DNA from: JAOUGY01 sp963825585
Lineage (GTDB): Bacteria > Actinomycetota > Acidimicrobiia > Spongiisociales > ZC4RG35
Direction of reading: 5' to 3'
Assembly (NCBI GenBank): GCA_963825585.1
Contig: CAWGTX010000001.1
Location: 868,001 to 932,000 of the forward strand
Length of the DNA: 64,000 nt
Both the position numbers and the translations under genes were made by a program. Shown here piece by piece: positions 35,112 through 44,358 of this stretch (its first letter is position 1; each line of letters starts with the position of its first letter). The notes under the pieces are model-generated. The model did not search any database. It had not been told where the DNA came from and saw only the letters and a program-made list of their open reading frames with translations.

Positions 35112-37814
35112 ATGGCGACGGTCGTGGCTCAGGAACAGGCTGGATTGGCGGAGTTACCGGCGAGCGGGGTGTACCCGGCGTTGGGCAGCAGTCCGAACGG
35201 GTTGTCGACGGACGAGGCGGCGGGCCGGCTGGCGCGCGACGGGCCAAACGTGTTCGCAGAGCCGCCTCCGGCCCGGATGGTGAGGAAGTTTCTGTCGAAC
35301 TTTGGGCATCTCATGGCGGTCCTTCTCTGGGTGGGTGGAGCGGTGGCGCTGGCGGCAGGGCTCCCGCAGCTGGCGATCGCCATCTGGGTGGTGAACGTCG
35401 TCAACGGGTTGTTCAGTTTCTGGCAGGAGTTCCGGGCGGAGCAGGCCACTGCCGCGCTCAGGCAGCTGCTGCCAACGTTCGCCACGATCTTGCGCGACGG
35501 TGTTCCCATCCGGGTGCCGGCGGAGGAGCTGGTGAACGGCGATGTGCTCATCCTCGAGGAAGGAGACCGGATCTCGGCCGACGCCCGGCTGGTCGATCAC
35601 GTGAACCTGAGAGTCGACCAGTCCACCATGTCCGGCGAGTCCCGACCCACCCGCAAAGCATCCGAGGCCTGCGACGCCCGAGGCCACACCCCGGCCGAGA
35701 TTCCCAACATGATCTACGCCGGAACGAGTGTCGCCGCCGGACGGGGCCGGGCGGTCGTTGCCGCGGTCGGTTCCCGTACCCAGCTCGGACGGGTTGCGGC
35801 ATTGACCCAGGAAACCCCCGACTCTCCGTCTCCGCTCCAACTCGAGCTGCGAAGGCTGAGTGTGGTGGTGAGCATCGTGGCGGTCTCGGTCGGCGTCGTG
35901 TTCTTCGGTTTGGCCCTGGTGCTGGGAGGGCTGGCGCCCGCCCGCGGGTTCATCTTCGCTCTCGGGATGATCGTCGCCTTCGTGCCGGAGGGGCTGCTCC
36001 CCACCGTCACGTTGTCGTTGGCGATGGGGACCCAGCGGATGGCCCGTCGCAACGCACTCGTCAAGAAGCTGTCGGCGGTCGAGACGCTGGGATCGACCAG
36101 TGTGATCTGCACGGACAAGACCGGGACGCTCACGCAGAACGAGATGACGGTCACGGCGGCGTTCGTGAACGGCGTGGCCTATCAGCTGTCCGGGGTCGGG
36201 TACCGACCGGAAGGCACCGTCACACCTGCCGGCTCGGACCGGCTGGTCGAGTTGTTCGAGGTGGCCGGTACCGCCTGCAACGCCAGGGTCCACGAGGAGG
36301 ACGGACGATGGGTGGCGGTGGGCGACCCCACCGAGGCAGCGGTGGTTGTGGCGGCCATCAAGGTCGGGGCCCAGGCGGACTGGGAGAGGATCGGCGAGGT
36401 CCCCTTCGACTCGGGTCGCAAGCGGATGAGCACCATCGATCGTCGCCAGGGCCACTACGAGCTCCACGTGAAAGGGGCAGCCGACGTGCTGCTCTCGCTG
36501 TCGGTCGGAGAAGCCGGCGCCCCCCTCGACGAGGCGGAGCAGGCACCGTGGAAGCGCGAGATCGACCGGCTGTCGGGGTTGGGGCTACGGGTACTCGGTG
36601 TGGCGCGTCGTCGCTTCGCCCGCCGCCCGACCGGGCTGTCGGACGAAGCGCTGGAGGCCGATCTCGAGTTTCTGGGGCTGATCGCCATGCAGGACCCTCC
36701 CCGCCCGGAAGTGGCGGCGGCCGTTGCCACCTGCCGGGCTGCCGGCATCCGGATCGTGATGATCACCGGTGACTACGGGCTGACATCACAGGCGATCGGC
36801 CGTCGCATCGGAATGGTGGGCGAGGGGGTCAGAGTCGTCAACGGTGACGAATTGGACACCCTCGACGACGCCGCTCTGGCAGCGATGCTTCGCACCGAGG
36901 TGCTGTTCGCCCGTGCGACCCCCGAACACAAGCTGCGGGTGGTGGCTGCGTTGCAGTCGCTCGGTGAGGTGGTGGCGGTCACCGGCGATGGCGTCAACGA
37001 TGCACCGGCGCTCAAGAAGGCCGACATCGGAGTGGCGATGGGTATCACCGGCACCGACGTCGCAAAGGAAGCGGCCGACATGATCCTGCTGGACGACAAC
37101 TTCGCCTCGATCGTGGCGGCGGTCGAGGAGGGTCGGGCGGTGTTCGCCAACATCCGCAAGTTCACCACGTACATCCTCACCTCCAACACGCCGGAGGCGG
37201 TCCCGTTCATCGTGTTCGCATTCTCAGGCGGACGTATCCCCATCGCGCTCGACGTCATGCACATCCTCGCCATCGACCTCGGCACCGACCTGGCGCCGGC
37301 GCTCGCTCTGGGTGCCGAGCCTCCCGAACCGGGCATCATGGATCGACCGCCGCGTCCCCGATCCGAACACGTGATAGACCGGGCGTTGCTCACCAGGGCG
37401 TACGTGTGGCTGGGCCCGGTACAGGCCGCGTTCGTGATGGCGGCCTTCTTCGGGGCCTACCGGTTGATGGGATACGACGGGTTCGACACACTGCCCGGTG
37501 ACGGTGTCACCTATCGGGCCGCCGCCGGGATGGCTTTGAGTGCCGTGGTCGCCACCCAGATCGGGAACCTGTTCGCCCAGCGCTCGCGGGGATTCCGGGA
37601 CCTCCGCTCCAACCGCTTCGTCCTGTGGGGGATCCTGTCGGAATTGGCCGTGATCGCTGCCCTCATCTACGTCCCTTGGCTGGGTGGTGTCATCGGTACC
37701 GCACCGTTCCCCGCCGTCGGCTGGCTGTGGCTGTTGCTCGGGGTTCCGTTGCTCCCCATGGTGGATTGGGTTCGTCGCCGCGTGCTGCAGAGATTCGAGA
37801 GGAGTGCGTCATGA
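35112..37814 (+). CDS. P-type cation ATPase (type II, Na/K- or Ca-ATPase-like)
   Basis: A 900-residue P-type ATPase. Phosphorylation motif 'DKTGTLT' with Asp335, actuator loop 'MSGES' (about 173-177), membrane motif 'PEGLLPTVT' in M4 (292-300), hinge 'TGDGVNDAPAL', and 'IDLGTDLAPALALGAEPPE' in M6. 'PEGLL' and 'DLGTD' resemble the Na,K-ATPase (IIC) branch rather than the usual 'PEGLP' calcium pumps. The gene overlaps two RCK/TrkA genes downstream (ATGA), which is a strong hint that a potassium- or sodium-coupled function is regulated with them. Ion specificity cannot be settled here. Membrane protein. Confidence 0.88.
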   Translation: MATVVAQEQAGLAELPASGVYPALGSSPNGLSTDEAAGRLARDGPNVFAEPPPARMVRKFLSNFGHLMAVLLWVGGAVALAAGLPQLAIAIWVVNVVNGLFSFWQEFRAEQATAALRQLLPTFATILRDGVPIRVPAEELVNGDVLILEEGDRISADARLVDHVNLRVDQSTMSGESRPTRKASEACDARGHTPAEIPNMIYAGTSVAAGRGRAVVAAVGSRTQLGRVAALTQETPDSPSPLQLELRRLSVVVSIVAVSVGVVFFGLALVLGGLAPARGFIFALGMIVAFVPEGLLPTVTLSLAMGTQRMARRNALVKKLSAVETLGSTSVICTDKTGTLTQNEMTVTAAFVNGVAYQLSGVGYRPEGTVTPAGSDRLVELFEVAGTACNARVHEEDGRWVAVGDPTEAAVVVAAIKVGAQADWERIGEVPFDSGRKRMSTIDRRQGHYELHVKGAADVLLSLSVGEAGAPLDEAEQAPWKREIDRLSGLGLRVLGVARRRFARRPTGLSDEALEADLEFLGLIAMQDPPRPEVAAAVATCRAAGIRIVMITGDYGLTSQAIGRRIGMVGEGVRVVNGDELDTLDDAALAAMLRTEVLFARATPEHKLRVVAALQSLGEVVAVTGDGVNDAPALKKADIGVAMGITGTDVAKEAADMILLDDNFASIVAAVEEGRAVFANIRKFTTYILTSNTPEAVPFIVFAFSGGRIPIALDVMHILAIDLGTDLAPALALGAEPPEPGIMDRPPRPRSEHVIDRALLTRAYVWLGPVQAAFVMAAFFGAYRLMGYDGFDTLPGDGVTYRAAAGMALSAVVATQIGNLFAQRSRGFRDLRSNRFVLWGILSELAVIAALIYVPWLGGVIGTAPFPAVGWLWLLLGVPLLPMVDWVRRRVLQRFERSAS

Positions 37815-38464
37815 GAGTTGTCGTTGTTGGATGTGGGCGGGTGGGCGCCGGGCTCGCCACCCGGCTCGACCTGAACGGCCATGACGTGCGGGTGGTCGAC
37901 CGCGACGAGGCTGCGTTCTCGCGATTGGGGTCGGCGTTCTCTGGCAGCACGGTCACCGGGATGGGCCTCGATCGGGATGTGTTGCTTCGGGCGGGGATGG
38001 AACGGGCCGATGCGTTGGCTGCGGTCACCGGGTCCGATGAGGTGAACGCGGTGGTGGGCAGGATCGCCGCCCGGCGTTTCCGTGTTCCGAGAGTGGCGGC
38101 CCGCATGTACGACCCGAGAGCAGCCGAGGTATACCGTCGACTCGGCGTCCACACGATCTCGCCGGTGGCCTGGGGCGTCGGTCGTTTGGCCGAGCTGTTG
38201 GTGCTGGTCGATGTGGGTTCGATCACCACGCTCGGTGCCGGACAGGTCGACCTGATCGAAGTGGTGGTGCCGCCGTTGCTCGACGATCGCCCCATCGGAG
38301 AGCTCGAGATGGCCGGCGAGATCAGGGCGGCGGCCGTCACACGGGCCGGGCGAACGTTCGTCCCGGACGGTGTCACCAGGCTGCACCTCGACGACATCGT
38401 GGTGCTGGCGGTGTCGGGTGGTGGCGCCGAACGTCTCGAATCGTTGCTGGGGAGGAGGTCCTGA
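37811..38464 (+). CDS. trkA: TrkA/RCK protein linked to the P-type ATPase
   Basis: A 217-residue protein with TrkA_N ('GCGRVGAGLATRLDLNGHDV', then 'VVDRDE') and TrkA_C ('GVTRLHLDDIVVLAV') domains. Its ATG overlaps the ATPase stop by four bases and its own stop overlaps the next RCK gene by one. No TrkH pore gene is nearby, so it may regulate the ATPase or partner with the Trk channels encoded at 1.5-6 kb. Confidence 0.9.
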   Translation: MRVVVVGCGRVGAGLATRLDLNGHDVRVVDRDEAAFSRLGSAFSGSTVTGMGLDRDVLLRAGMERADALAAVTGSDEVNAVVGRIAARRFRVPRVAARMYDPRAAEVYRRLGVHTISPVAWGVGRLAELLVLVDVGSITTLGAGQVDLIEVVVPPLLDDRPIGELEMAGEIRAAAVTRAGRTFVPDGVTRLHLDDIVVLAVSGGGAERLESLLGRRS

Positions 38465-38874
38465 TGCGAACCGTGTTGGTGATCGGTGCCGGGAAGGCCG
38501 GCACCGCCGTGGTGAGAACGGTCAGCGATGAGGGACATTCGGTGCGCGTGATCGAAGTGCGAGCCGAACATGTCGCCGAGTTTGAACGCCAGGTTGTCGG
38601 CGTGCCCGTCTTCCACGGCTCGGGTACCGATCCGTCGGATCTGGAGGCGGCCGGGATCAGAAGCTGCGATGCGGTGGTCGCCGCCACCGGCTCCGACGAG
38701 GTGAACCTGGTCGCCGCCACGCTCGCCAAATACGAGTTCGAGATCGCCGTCGTCGCCGCCCGTGTTGTCGATCCCCGCAACCGGTGGCTGTTCGAGCCGG
38801 ACATGGGTGTCGACGTCGTGATCGATGAAACCCACCTGCTGGCGGACCTGGTGGCACGCAGCCTCCTCGACTGA
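38464..38874 (+). CDS. Minimal RCK (TrkA_N only) protein
   Basis: A 136-residue stand-alone Rossmann RCK domain: 'VIGAGKAGTAVVRTVSDEGH' at the start, 'RVIEVRAEH', then 'AVVAATGSDEVNLVAATLA'. It ends after the N domain ('VIDETHLLADLVARSLL') with no TrkA_C ligand domain. One-base overlap with the preceding TrkA makes the pair a likely hetero-complex, similar in layout to the short TrkA pair at 3.2-4.5 kb. Confidence 0.86.
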   Translation: MRTVLVIGAGKAGTAVVRTVSDEGHSVRVIEVRAEHVAEFERQVVGVPVFHGSGTDPSDLEAAGIRSCDAVVAATGSDEVNLVAATLAKYEFEIAVVAARVVDPRNRWLFEPDMGVDVVIDETHLLADLVARSLLD

Positions 38875-38890
38875 GTCGTACCCTCCGGGC

Positions 38891-40213
38891 ATGGAGTCTT
38901 TCACATGGGGTGTCGGTACGTCCGCCTATCAGATCGAGGGCGGACGCACAGACGGAAAAAGTGACTCGATCTGGGATCGGTTCACCGCCGAGCGCGGGTT
39001 GGAGGACGGCACCACCGCCTGCGACCACTATCACCGGTACCCAGAGGACGTCGCCCTCATGGCGGATCTCGGGATCGACGCCTACCGGTTCTCGATCGCA
39101 TGGTCCCGTGTGCTTCCCGACGGCGTCGGTGCCGTCAACCAGGCCGGACTCGACTTCTACCGGCGCCTGGTCGACGAGTTGCGCTCCGCCGGCATCGAAC
39201 CGTGGGTCACCCTCTACCACTGGGACCTGCCCCAGGCGCTGCAGGACCGGGGTGGCTGGCCGGACCGGTGGATGGTCGACGCCTTCACCGAGTACGCCCT
39301 GGTGGTGGCCGATGCCCTGGGCGACACCGTGAACCACTGGATCACGCACAACGAGCCGTGGGTGACCTCGATGCTCGGGCATCAGGAAGGGATCTTCGCT
39401 CCCGGGATCGCCGATTGGTCCCGGGCGCTGGCGGCCGGACACCACATCCTCGTGTCACATGGTCAGGCGGCCCGGGAGCTCCGTCGTGCCGTCTCTGGAT
39501 CATCGATCGGCATCGCCCTCGACTGCAGACCCGTGACACCTCTCAGCGACGCCGATGCCGATGTGGCCGCCAGCACTCGTTTCGACGGCTTCCGCAATCG
39601 CTGGTTCTTCGATCCCGTCTTCGGCCGTGGATACCCCGAGGACATGATCGAAGCCTACATGGAAGCCGGTCGTCTCGACCACCACCTGATCCAGCCGGGC
39701 GACTACACCACGATCGCTGCCCCCATCGACTTCCTCGGCCTCAACTACTACACGAGCCTGCGGATCGGAGCCGGTCAGGAGGAGTCCGAAAACACCGGTA
39801 TCCCCCAGGGTGCCCCGGCGGTGGAGGGCCACACCGAGATGGGATGGCCCAACACGCCCGAAGCCCTGACCCGGTATCTCCACCACATCGACGACACCTA
39901 CCAACCCAACGCCATCGTCGTCACCGAGAACGGGGCCAGCTACTCCGACACACCCGATGACGACGACGCCCGCCGCATCGACTACCTCGCCACCCACATC
40001 GACGCCGTGATGGCAGCCCGGGAAGAAGGTGTCCCCGTCCAGGGCTACTTCGTGTGGAGCCTGCTCGACAACCTGGAGTGGACGTCCGGCTACTCCCAAC
40101 GTTTCGGTCTCGTGTGGGTCGACCACGAAACGGGTGAGCGGACGCCGAAGGCGTCGTATCGGTGGTTCGCGGAGCGGATCGCTGATGCTGCGCGGGTAGA
40201 ACGTTCAACGTAG
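38891..40213 (+). CDS. GH1 beta-glucosidase
   Basis: Family 1 glycoside hydrolase, 440 residues, full length. N-terminal signature 'FTWGVGTSAYQIEGG', acid/base Glu155 in 'THNEPWV', nucleophile Glu346 in 'VTENGAS', and the C-terminal 'GYFVWSLLDNLEW'. No signal peptide, so it probably cleaves imported beta-glucosides or cellobiose in the cytoplasm. The last codons run into an ACGTTC/GAACGTA repeat, so the C-terminus ('RVERST') is partly repeat-derived. Confidence 0.93.
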   Translation: MESFTWGVGTSAYQIEGGRTDGKSDSIWDRFTAERGLEDGTTACDHYHRYPEDVALMADLGIDAYRFSIAWSRVLPDGVGAVNQAGLDFYRRLVDELRSAGIEPWVTLYHWDLPQALQDRGGWPDRWMVDAFTEYALVVADALGDTVNHWITHNEPWVTSMLGHQEGIFAPGIADWSRALAAGHHILVSHGQAARELRRAVSGSSIGIALDCRPVTPLSDADADVAASTRFDGFRNRWFFDPVFGRGYPEDMIEAYMEAGRLDHHLIQPGDYTTIAAPIDFLGLNYYTSLRIGAGQEESENTGIPQGAPAVEGHTEMGWPNTPEALTRYLHHIDDTYQPNAIVVTENGASYSDTPDDDDARRIDYLATHIDAVMAAREEGVPVQGYFVWSLLDNLEWTSGYSQRFGLVWVDHETGERTPKASYRWFAERIADAARVERST

Positions 40214-40227
40214 AACGTAGAACGTTC
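40197..40227. repeat. GTAGAAC/GTTCAAC repeat at 3' end of the GH1 gene
   Basis: Four copies of the GAACGTA/ACGTTC word in mixed orientation, overlapping the last six codons and stop of the glycosidase gene. Confidence 0.85.
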
Positions 40228-40246
40228 GGCGTCCGTTCGTCTCGAT

Positions 40247-40455
40247 AGTGCTGGGGGCCGCCACGGGTGCGGCGCGATTGCGGGGGCGTTACAACGTTGA
40301 ACGTAGAACGGTCAAGGTCCGCCGTCCGGTGCCGTCCGTCAGTCCTGGGGGCCGCCACCACCGCGACGCGATTGCGGGGGTGGTTCAACGTAGAACGTTC
40401 AATGTCCGGCGACCGTTCCTCCGACCAGTCTCGGGGCCGCCACCGGTGCGGCGCA
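40247..40455. repeat. About 90-bp imperfect direct repeat, three units
   Basis: GGGGCCGCCAC starts at 40254, 40348 and 40433, i.e. 94 and 85 bases apart. Each of the first two units continues with CGCGATTGCGGGGG and then a short CAACGTAGAACG word; the third is cut after GCGGCGC. No gene can be supported in 40214-40593. Confidence 0.75.
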
Positions 40456-40539
40456 AACATGGGGCCAGTCGCGCGCCACAGCCTCAGCAGCACGTCATGG
40501 TGGTGGCCCCCGGAAGTATGCGGGCGAGCACGGCGCCGG

Positions 40540-40599
40540 ACGTTCTACGTTCTACGTTCTACGTTCTACGTTCTACGTTCTACGTTCTACGTTCTACGT
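40540..40599. repeat. Tandem ACGTTCT x8.6
   Basis: Perfect heptamer array of 60 bases. It overlaps the 3' end of tdh, whose TAG stop (40594-40596 on the minus strand) is formed by the repeat word itself. Confidence 0.97.
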
Positions 40600-41619
40600 C
40601 CATTCCAACAACACCTTCCCGCACTCCCCGCCGCGCACGATTTCGAATGCCTCTTCGAAACGGTCGACGGGGAGGGAGTGGGTGACGACGTTGCTCACGT
40701 CGAGGCCGCTCTGGAGCATGGCGGACATCTTGTACCAGGTCTCGAAGATGCGTCGCCCGTAGATGCCCTGGACGGTGAGGCCTTTGAAGATCACGTCGTT
40801 GATGTCGAGTGTCATCGGGCCGGCGGGGATGCCGAGGGCGGCGATCTTGCCGCCATGGTTCATGACGTCGAGCATCTGGTTGAAGGCTGTTTCGGCTCCC
40901 GACATCTCCAGGCCGACGTCGAAGCCTTCGTTCATGCCGAGTTCGGCCATCACCGGCGTCAACCGGTCCCGGCTGACATTGACCACTCGGTCGGCGCCCA
41001 GGTCGGAGGCCATCTTCAGCCGGTAGTCGTTGATGTCTGTGACCACGATGTTGCGCGCTCCGATGTGTCGGGCGATCGCCACCGCCATCACGCCGATCGG
41101 GCCGGCCCCGGTGATCAGCACGTCCTCCCCCACCAGATCGAAGCGAAGTGCGGTGTGGGTGGCGTTGCCGAGCGGGTCGAGCACCGCTGCCACGTTGTCG
41201 TCGATGTGGTCGGGCACCGGGAACACGTTGGCTGAGGGGATGACCAGGAAGTCGGCGTAGGCGCCCTGGCGGCTCACCCCGACGCTGGTGTGGTTGTGGC
41301 AGAACTCACGGCGTCCGCCCTTGCAGTTGCGGCAGTGGCCGCAGGTGATGTGGCCTTCGCCCGCAACCCGTTGACCCACGGTCAAGCCCTCCACACCGTG
41401 CCCGAGCTCGGTGATGGTGCCCATGAACTCGTGGCCCACCACCATCGGTACCGGGATGGTCCCCTGCGCCCAGGCATCCCAGGAGTGGATGTGGAGGTCG
41501 GTCCCGCAGATCGAGGTCTTGGCCACCCTGATCTTCACCTCGCGGTCGCCGACGGTCGGCTCCGACACGTCCTCCATCCACAGACCGGGCCGGGGCTCGG
41601 ACTTCACGAGTGCCCTCAT
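40594..41619 (-). CDS. tdh: L-threonine 3-dehydrogenase
   Basis: Oxidises L-threonine to 2-amino-3-ketobutyrate with NAD. A zinc-dependent medium-chain dehydrogenase, 341 residues: catalytic Cys38 in 'TSICGTDLHIHSWD', 'GHEFMGTI', structural-zinc cysteines in 'CGHCRNCKGGRREFC', NAD site 'ITGAGPIGVMAVAIA'. 'HIHSWDAWAQ' is typical of Tdh rather than alcohol dehydrogenase. Its ATG overlaps kbl (ATGA), so the two steps of threonine-to-glycine conversion are coupled. Confidence 0.95.
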   Translation of the reverse strand: MRALVKSEPRPGLWMEDVSEPTVGDREVKIRVAKTSICGTDLHIHSWDAWAQGTIPVPMVVGHEFMGTITELGHGVEGLTVGQRVAGEGHITCGHCRNCKGGRREFCHNHTSVGVSRQGAYADFLVIPSANVFPVPDHIDDNVAAVLDPLGNATHTALRFDLVGEDVLITGAGPIGVMAVAIARHIGARNIVVTDINDYRLKMASDLGADRVVNVSRDRLTPVMAELGMNEGFDVGLEMSGAETAFNQMLDVMNHGGKIAALGIPAGPMTLDINDVIFKGLTVQGIYGRRIFETWYKMSAMLQSGLDVSNVVTHSLPVDRFEEAFEIVRGGECGKVLLEWT

Positions 41620-42806
41620 CGGATCACCCCCATGTCCCGCCCAACGGTGGCAAAGGCGTCGATGGCGCGGTCGATGTCGGCCGGGCTGTGTGCGGCCGAC
41701 ATCTGGGCTCGGATTCGGGCCGCGCCACGGGGAACCACCGGGAACGAGAAGGCGATCACGTAGATGCCCATCGCCAGCAGCCGGTCGGCCATCTCCGTGG
41801 CTACGGTCGCTTGGCCGAGCATGACCGGGATGATCGGATGGCCGTTCCCCGTCAGGGTGAACCCGGCGGTCGTCATCCCCTTCCGGAACCGGTTGGCGTT
41901 TTCGGCGAGTCGGCTGCGGAGTTCGGTGGAGGACTCGACCAGATCGAGGGCGGTGAGGGTGGTGGCGGCGATCACGGGCGCCAGCGAGTTGGAGAACAGA
42001 TAGGGGCGGGACCGCTGCCGGAGCCAGGCGATGATTTCCGCCCGTCCGGAGGTGTACCCGCCCGACGCCCCACCGAGGGCTTTACCGAGCGTGCCGGTGA
42101 CGATGTCGACCCGATCCGCCACGCCTGCCAACTCGGGGGTCCCGCGACCGCCGGCGCCCATGAACCCGACGGCGTGGGAGTCGTCGACCATGACGAGGGC
42201 GTCGTGCGATTCGGCGAGGTCGCAGATCGCAGGCAGGTCGGCGATCACCCCGTCCATCGAGAACACCCCGTCGGTCGCCACCAGCCGGTAGCGTGCATCG
42301 GCGGCCTCCTCGAGCCTCAGCGCCAGCTCGCCCATGTCGGTGTTGGCGTACCGGAGTCGTCGCGCCTTGCACAGGCGGATCCCATCGATGATCGAGGCAT
42401 GGTTGAGGGCGTCGGAGATGACGGCGTCGTCCTCGTCGAGGATCGTCTCGAACAGCCCGGTGTTGGCGTCGAAGCACGACGAGTACAGGATCGTGTCCTC
42501 GGTGCCGAGGAACGCCGAGATTCGGTCCTCCAGGCGCTTGTGGATGTCCTGGGTGCCGCAGATGAACCGGACCGACGCCATCCCGTATCCGTGGTCGCTC
42601 AACGCCTGTCGAGCGGCGTCCACCAGAACCTCGCTGTCGGCCAACCCCAGGTAGTTGTTGGCGCAGAAGTTCACCACCTCGGTGCCATCGGCCAACCTGA
42701 TGTGGGCGTCCTGCGGTGAAGAGATCACCCGCTCGGATTTGTACAGCCCATCGGATCGCAGTTGCTCGATCCGCTCGGCCAGATCGGAGAGAAGCGCGGT
42801 TTCCAT
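41616..42806 (-). CDS. kbl: Glycine C-acetyltransferase (2-amino-3-ketobutyrate CoA ligase)
   Basis: PLP enzyme that splits 2-amino-3-ketobutyrate with CoA into glycine and acetyl-CoA. 396 residues; 'FCANNYLGLADS' near the start, 'MVDDSHAVGFMGAGGRGT' for PLP contacts, and the Schiff-base Lys in 'VTGTLGKALGGASGGYTSG'. Upstream of tdh with a four-base overlap. No glycine riboswitch-like sequence was seen in its leader; instead a GGCTGCT repeat lies 28 bases upstream of the start. Confidence 0.95.
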   Translation of the reverse strand: METALLSDLAERIEQLRSDGLYKSERVISSPQDAHIRLADGTEVVNFCANNYLGLADSEVLVDAARQALSDHGYGMASVRFICGTQDIHKRLEDRISAFLGTEDTILYSSCFDANTGLFETILDEDDAVISDALNHASIIDGIRLCKARRLRYANTDMGELALRLEEAADARYRLVATDGVFSMDGVIADLPAICDLAESHDALVMVDDSHAVGFMGAGGRGTPELAGVADRVDIVTGTLGKALGGASGGYTSGRAEIIAWLRQRSRPYLFSNSLAPVIAATTLTALDLVESSTELRSRLAENANRFRKGMTTAGFTLTGNGHPIIPVMLGQATVATEMADRLLAMGIYVIAFSFPVVPRGAARIRAQMSAAHSPADIDRAIDAFATVGRDMGVIR

Positions 42807-42834
42807 ACTGCTGACGGTACCGACGAGAACAGGA

Positions 42835-42920
42835 GGCTGCTGGCTGCTGGCTGCTGGCTGCTGAACTGAGTTGGCTGCAAGAATTCCACGGTACCTGGCT
42901 TTCCCGTGGTCTTCTTCAGT
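42835..42920. repeat. Composite element: GGCTGCT array + CCACGG/CCGTGG hairpin (copy 1)
   Basis: Four copies of GGCTGCT (42835-42862) are followed by TTCCACGGTAC, a 12-base loop and CCCGTGGT, then TTCTTCAG. CCACGG (42886-42891) and CCGTGG (42904-42909) can pair. The same order recurs at 57.03-57.1 kb. Confidence 0.8.
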
Positions 42921-42951
42921 AGCTGGAGGCTAGAAGCCAGCAGCTCGAGCT

Positions 42952-44253
42952 TCAGAGCTGCCCCGCATCACTCGACGTGATCGACGCGACGTACTCGGCA
43001 TCGTCGAAGCGGGTGGGGGAGAAGGGTGCGGCCCAGGCTGGGAGGTCGTGATTCAGGATGTGGTGGGCGGCGAGTTCTCCGGCGGCGGGGGCGGCCATGA
43101 CACCGTATCCGGAGAGAGCTCCGCATACGTGGAAACCGTCCGGGCCGATGGGGCCGATCAGGGGGAGGTTGTCGAGAGCCTTCGTGTAGTAGCCACCATC
43201 GACGAAGGGTTGCGGGAGGTGGTCGAGGTAGGCACGCAGGCCGGGGAGCATGGTGGACATGCCGCGGATGACCACCTCTGGGTACAGCTCGTCGTGGGGC
43301 ATGGGCCACTCCGGTTCCATCACGGTCCGGGAGTGCTCCCACAGGGCGAGCACCCAGTCGGATCCGTCACCGCCTTCAGGACGGCCGTGGCAGAACGGGG
43401 GCATCGTGGTGGTCAGCTCGGGGCGCCCCGCCTCGAGCAGCATCGCGGCCTCCTCCGACGACCATCGGATCTTCTGCTCGTCACACCAGATCACCATCGG
43501 TGCGGAGCGATCGATCACCCCGAGGTGGTCCCGGAAGGCGACCTTGTGATGAGCCTCCGACAGCACCGGCAACGAGACGCCCGCCATCTCGGCGACCGGC
43601 CCGACCATCGGCCCTGCGGCGTCGACGAACGTGTGGGTGGGCAGTGTGGAGCCGTCTGACAGCCGCACGCCGTCCACGGCGTTCCCGCAGGTTTCGACGG
43701 CGAGAACGGCATGGGGGAGGAGTCGCGCGCCTGCTGCGATCGCTTGTTCCAGCATCCATGCCCCGAGCTGTTGGGCCGACATCCATCCTGCTCTGTGAAC
43801 GAGCAACCCGCCGATGGACTCGGGGCTCAGGCGCGGATAGCGGGCGAGGAGGGCCCGGCGGTCGAGCAGGTCGGCACCGTCCGTTCCGCCCGGATCCGTC
43901 GGAAACACCCGGAACGGTCCGGCGCCGTGGCCCGACACGACATGCGCCTCCGCCTCCATCGCCCGGAGTTGCTCGGGTCTGGCGGTGACGTACAGGTAGC
44001 CACGTCGGTTCAGGTGAAACGCCCCGTCCGACCGCCGGTCGAGTGCCCGGAGGATGTCGATCGAACGATTCATGAACCCGACCATGTTCCGGTCGGGCCA
44101 CCAGTTCCGATAGCACTCGGTGCTCTTGTCTGAGGTGAGGGACAACGGGGGGCGGGGGTCGCACACGACGACACCGTCGACACCGAACTCGACGCTCAGG
44201 TGGAAGGCGGTCGCCACACCGGCGATGCCCGCTCCGCAGATGACGATCGACAT
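42952..44253 (-). CDS. FAD-dependent oxidoreductase, DAO (D-amino-acid oxidase) family
   Basis: A 433-residue flavoprotein with the N-terminal FAD motif 'SIVICGAGIAGVATAFHLS', second motif region 'FVDAAGPMVGPVAEMAG' and the C-terminal FAD contact 'NLPLIGPIGPDGFHVCGALSGYG'-type segment. This layout fits sarcosine/glycine oxidase-like amine oxidases. 'DKSTECYRNWWPD' near residue 42 may be substrate-related. Its stop abuts the composite repeat element. Substrate unknown; proximity to tdh-kbl allows a link to glycine or N-methyl-glycine catabolism. Confidence 0.85.
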   Translation of the reverse strand: MSIVICGAGIAGVATAFHLSVEFGVDGVVVCDPRPPLSLTSDKSTECYRNWWPDRNMVGFMNRSIDILRALDRRSDGAFHLNRRGYLYVTARPEQLRAMEAEAHVVSGHGAGPFRVFPTDPGGTDGADLLDRRALLARYPRLSPESIGGLLVHRAGWMSAQQLGAWMLEQAIAAGARLLPHAVLAVETCGNAVDGVRLSDGSTLPTHTFVDAAGPMVGPVAEMAGVSLPVLSEAHHKVAFRDHLGVIDRSAPMVIWCDEQKIRWSSEEAAMLLEAGRPELTTTMPPFCHGRPEGGDGSDWVLALWEHSRTVMEPEWPMPHDELYPEVVIRGMSTMLPGLRAYLDHLPQPFVDGGYYTKALDNLPLIGPIGPDGFHVCGALSGYGVMAAPAAGELAAHHILNHDLPAWAAPFSPTRFDDAEYVASITSSDAGQL

Positions 44254-44358
44254 CCGGGAAGCCTACGCAGCAGGGCGACTCCGACCCACCCATCGACCGA
44301 ACGGAGATGGAGGCGGGGAGTGCGATTGGTGGCATGTGCCGCCTACCCTCTCAACGAC

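Noticed and set aside
42807..42951. Glycine riboswitch in front of kbl-tdh
   Set aside because: The leader contains only the GGCTGCT array and a hairpin; no aptamer core is visible.
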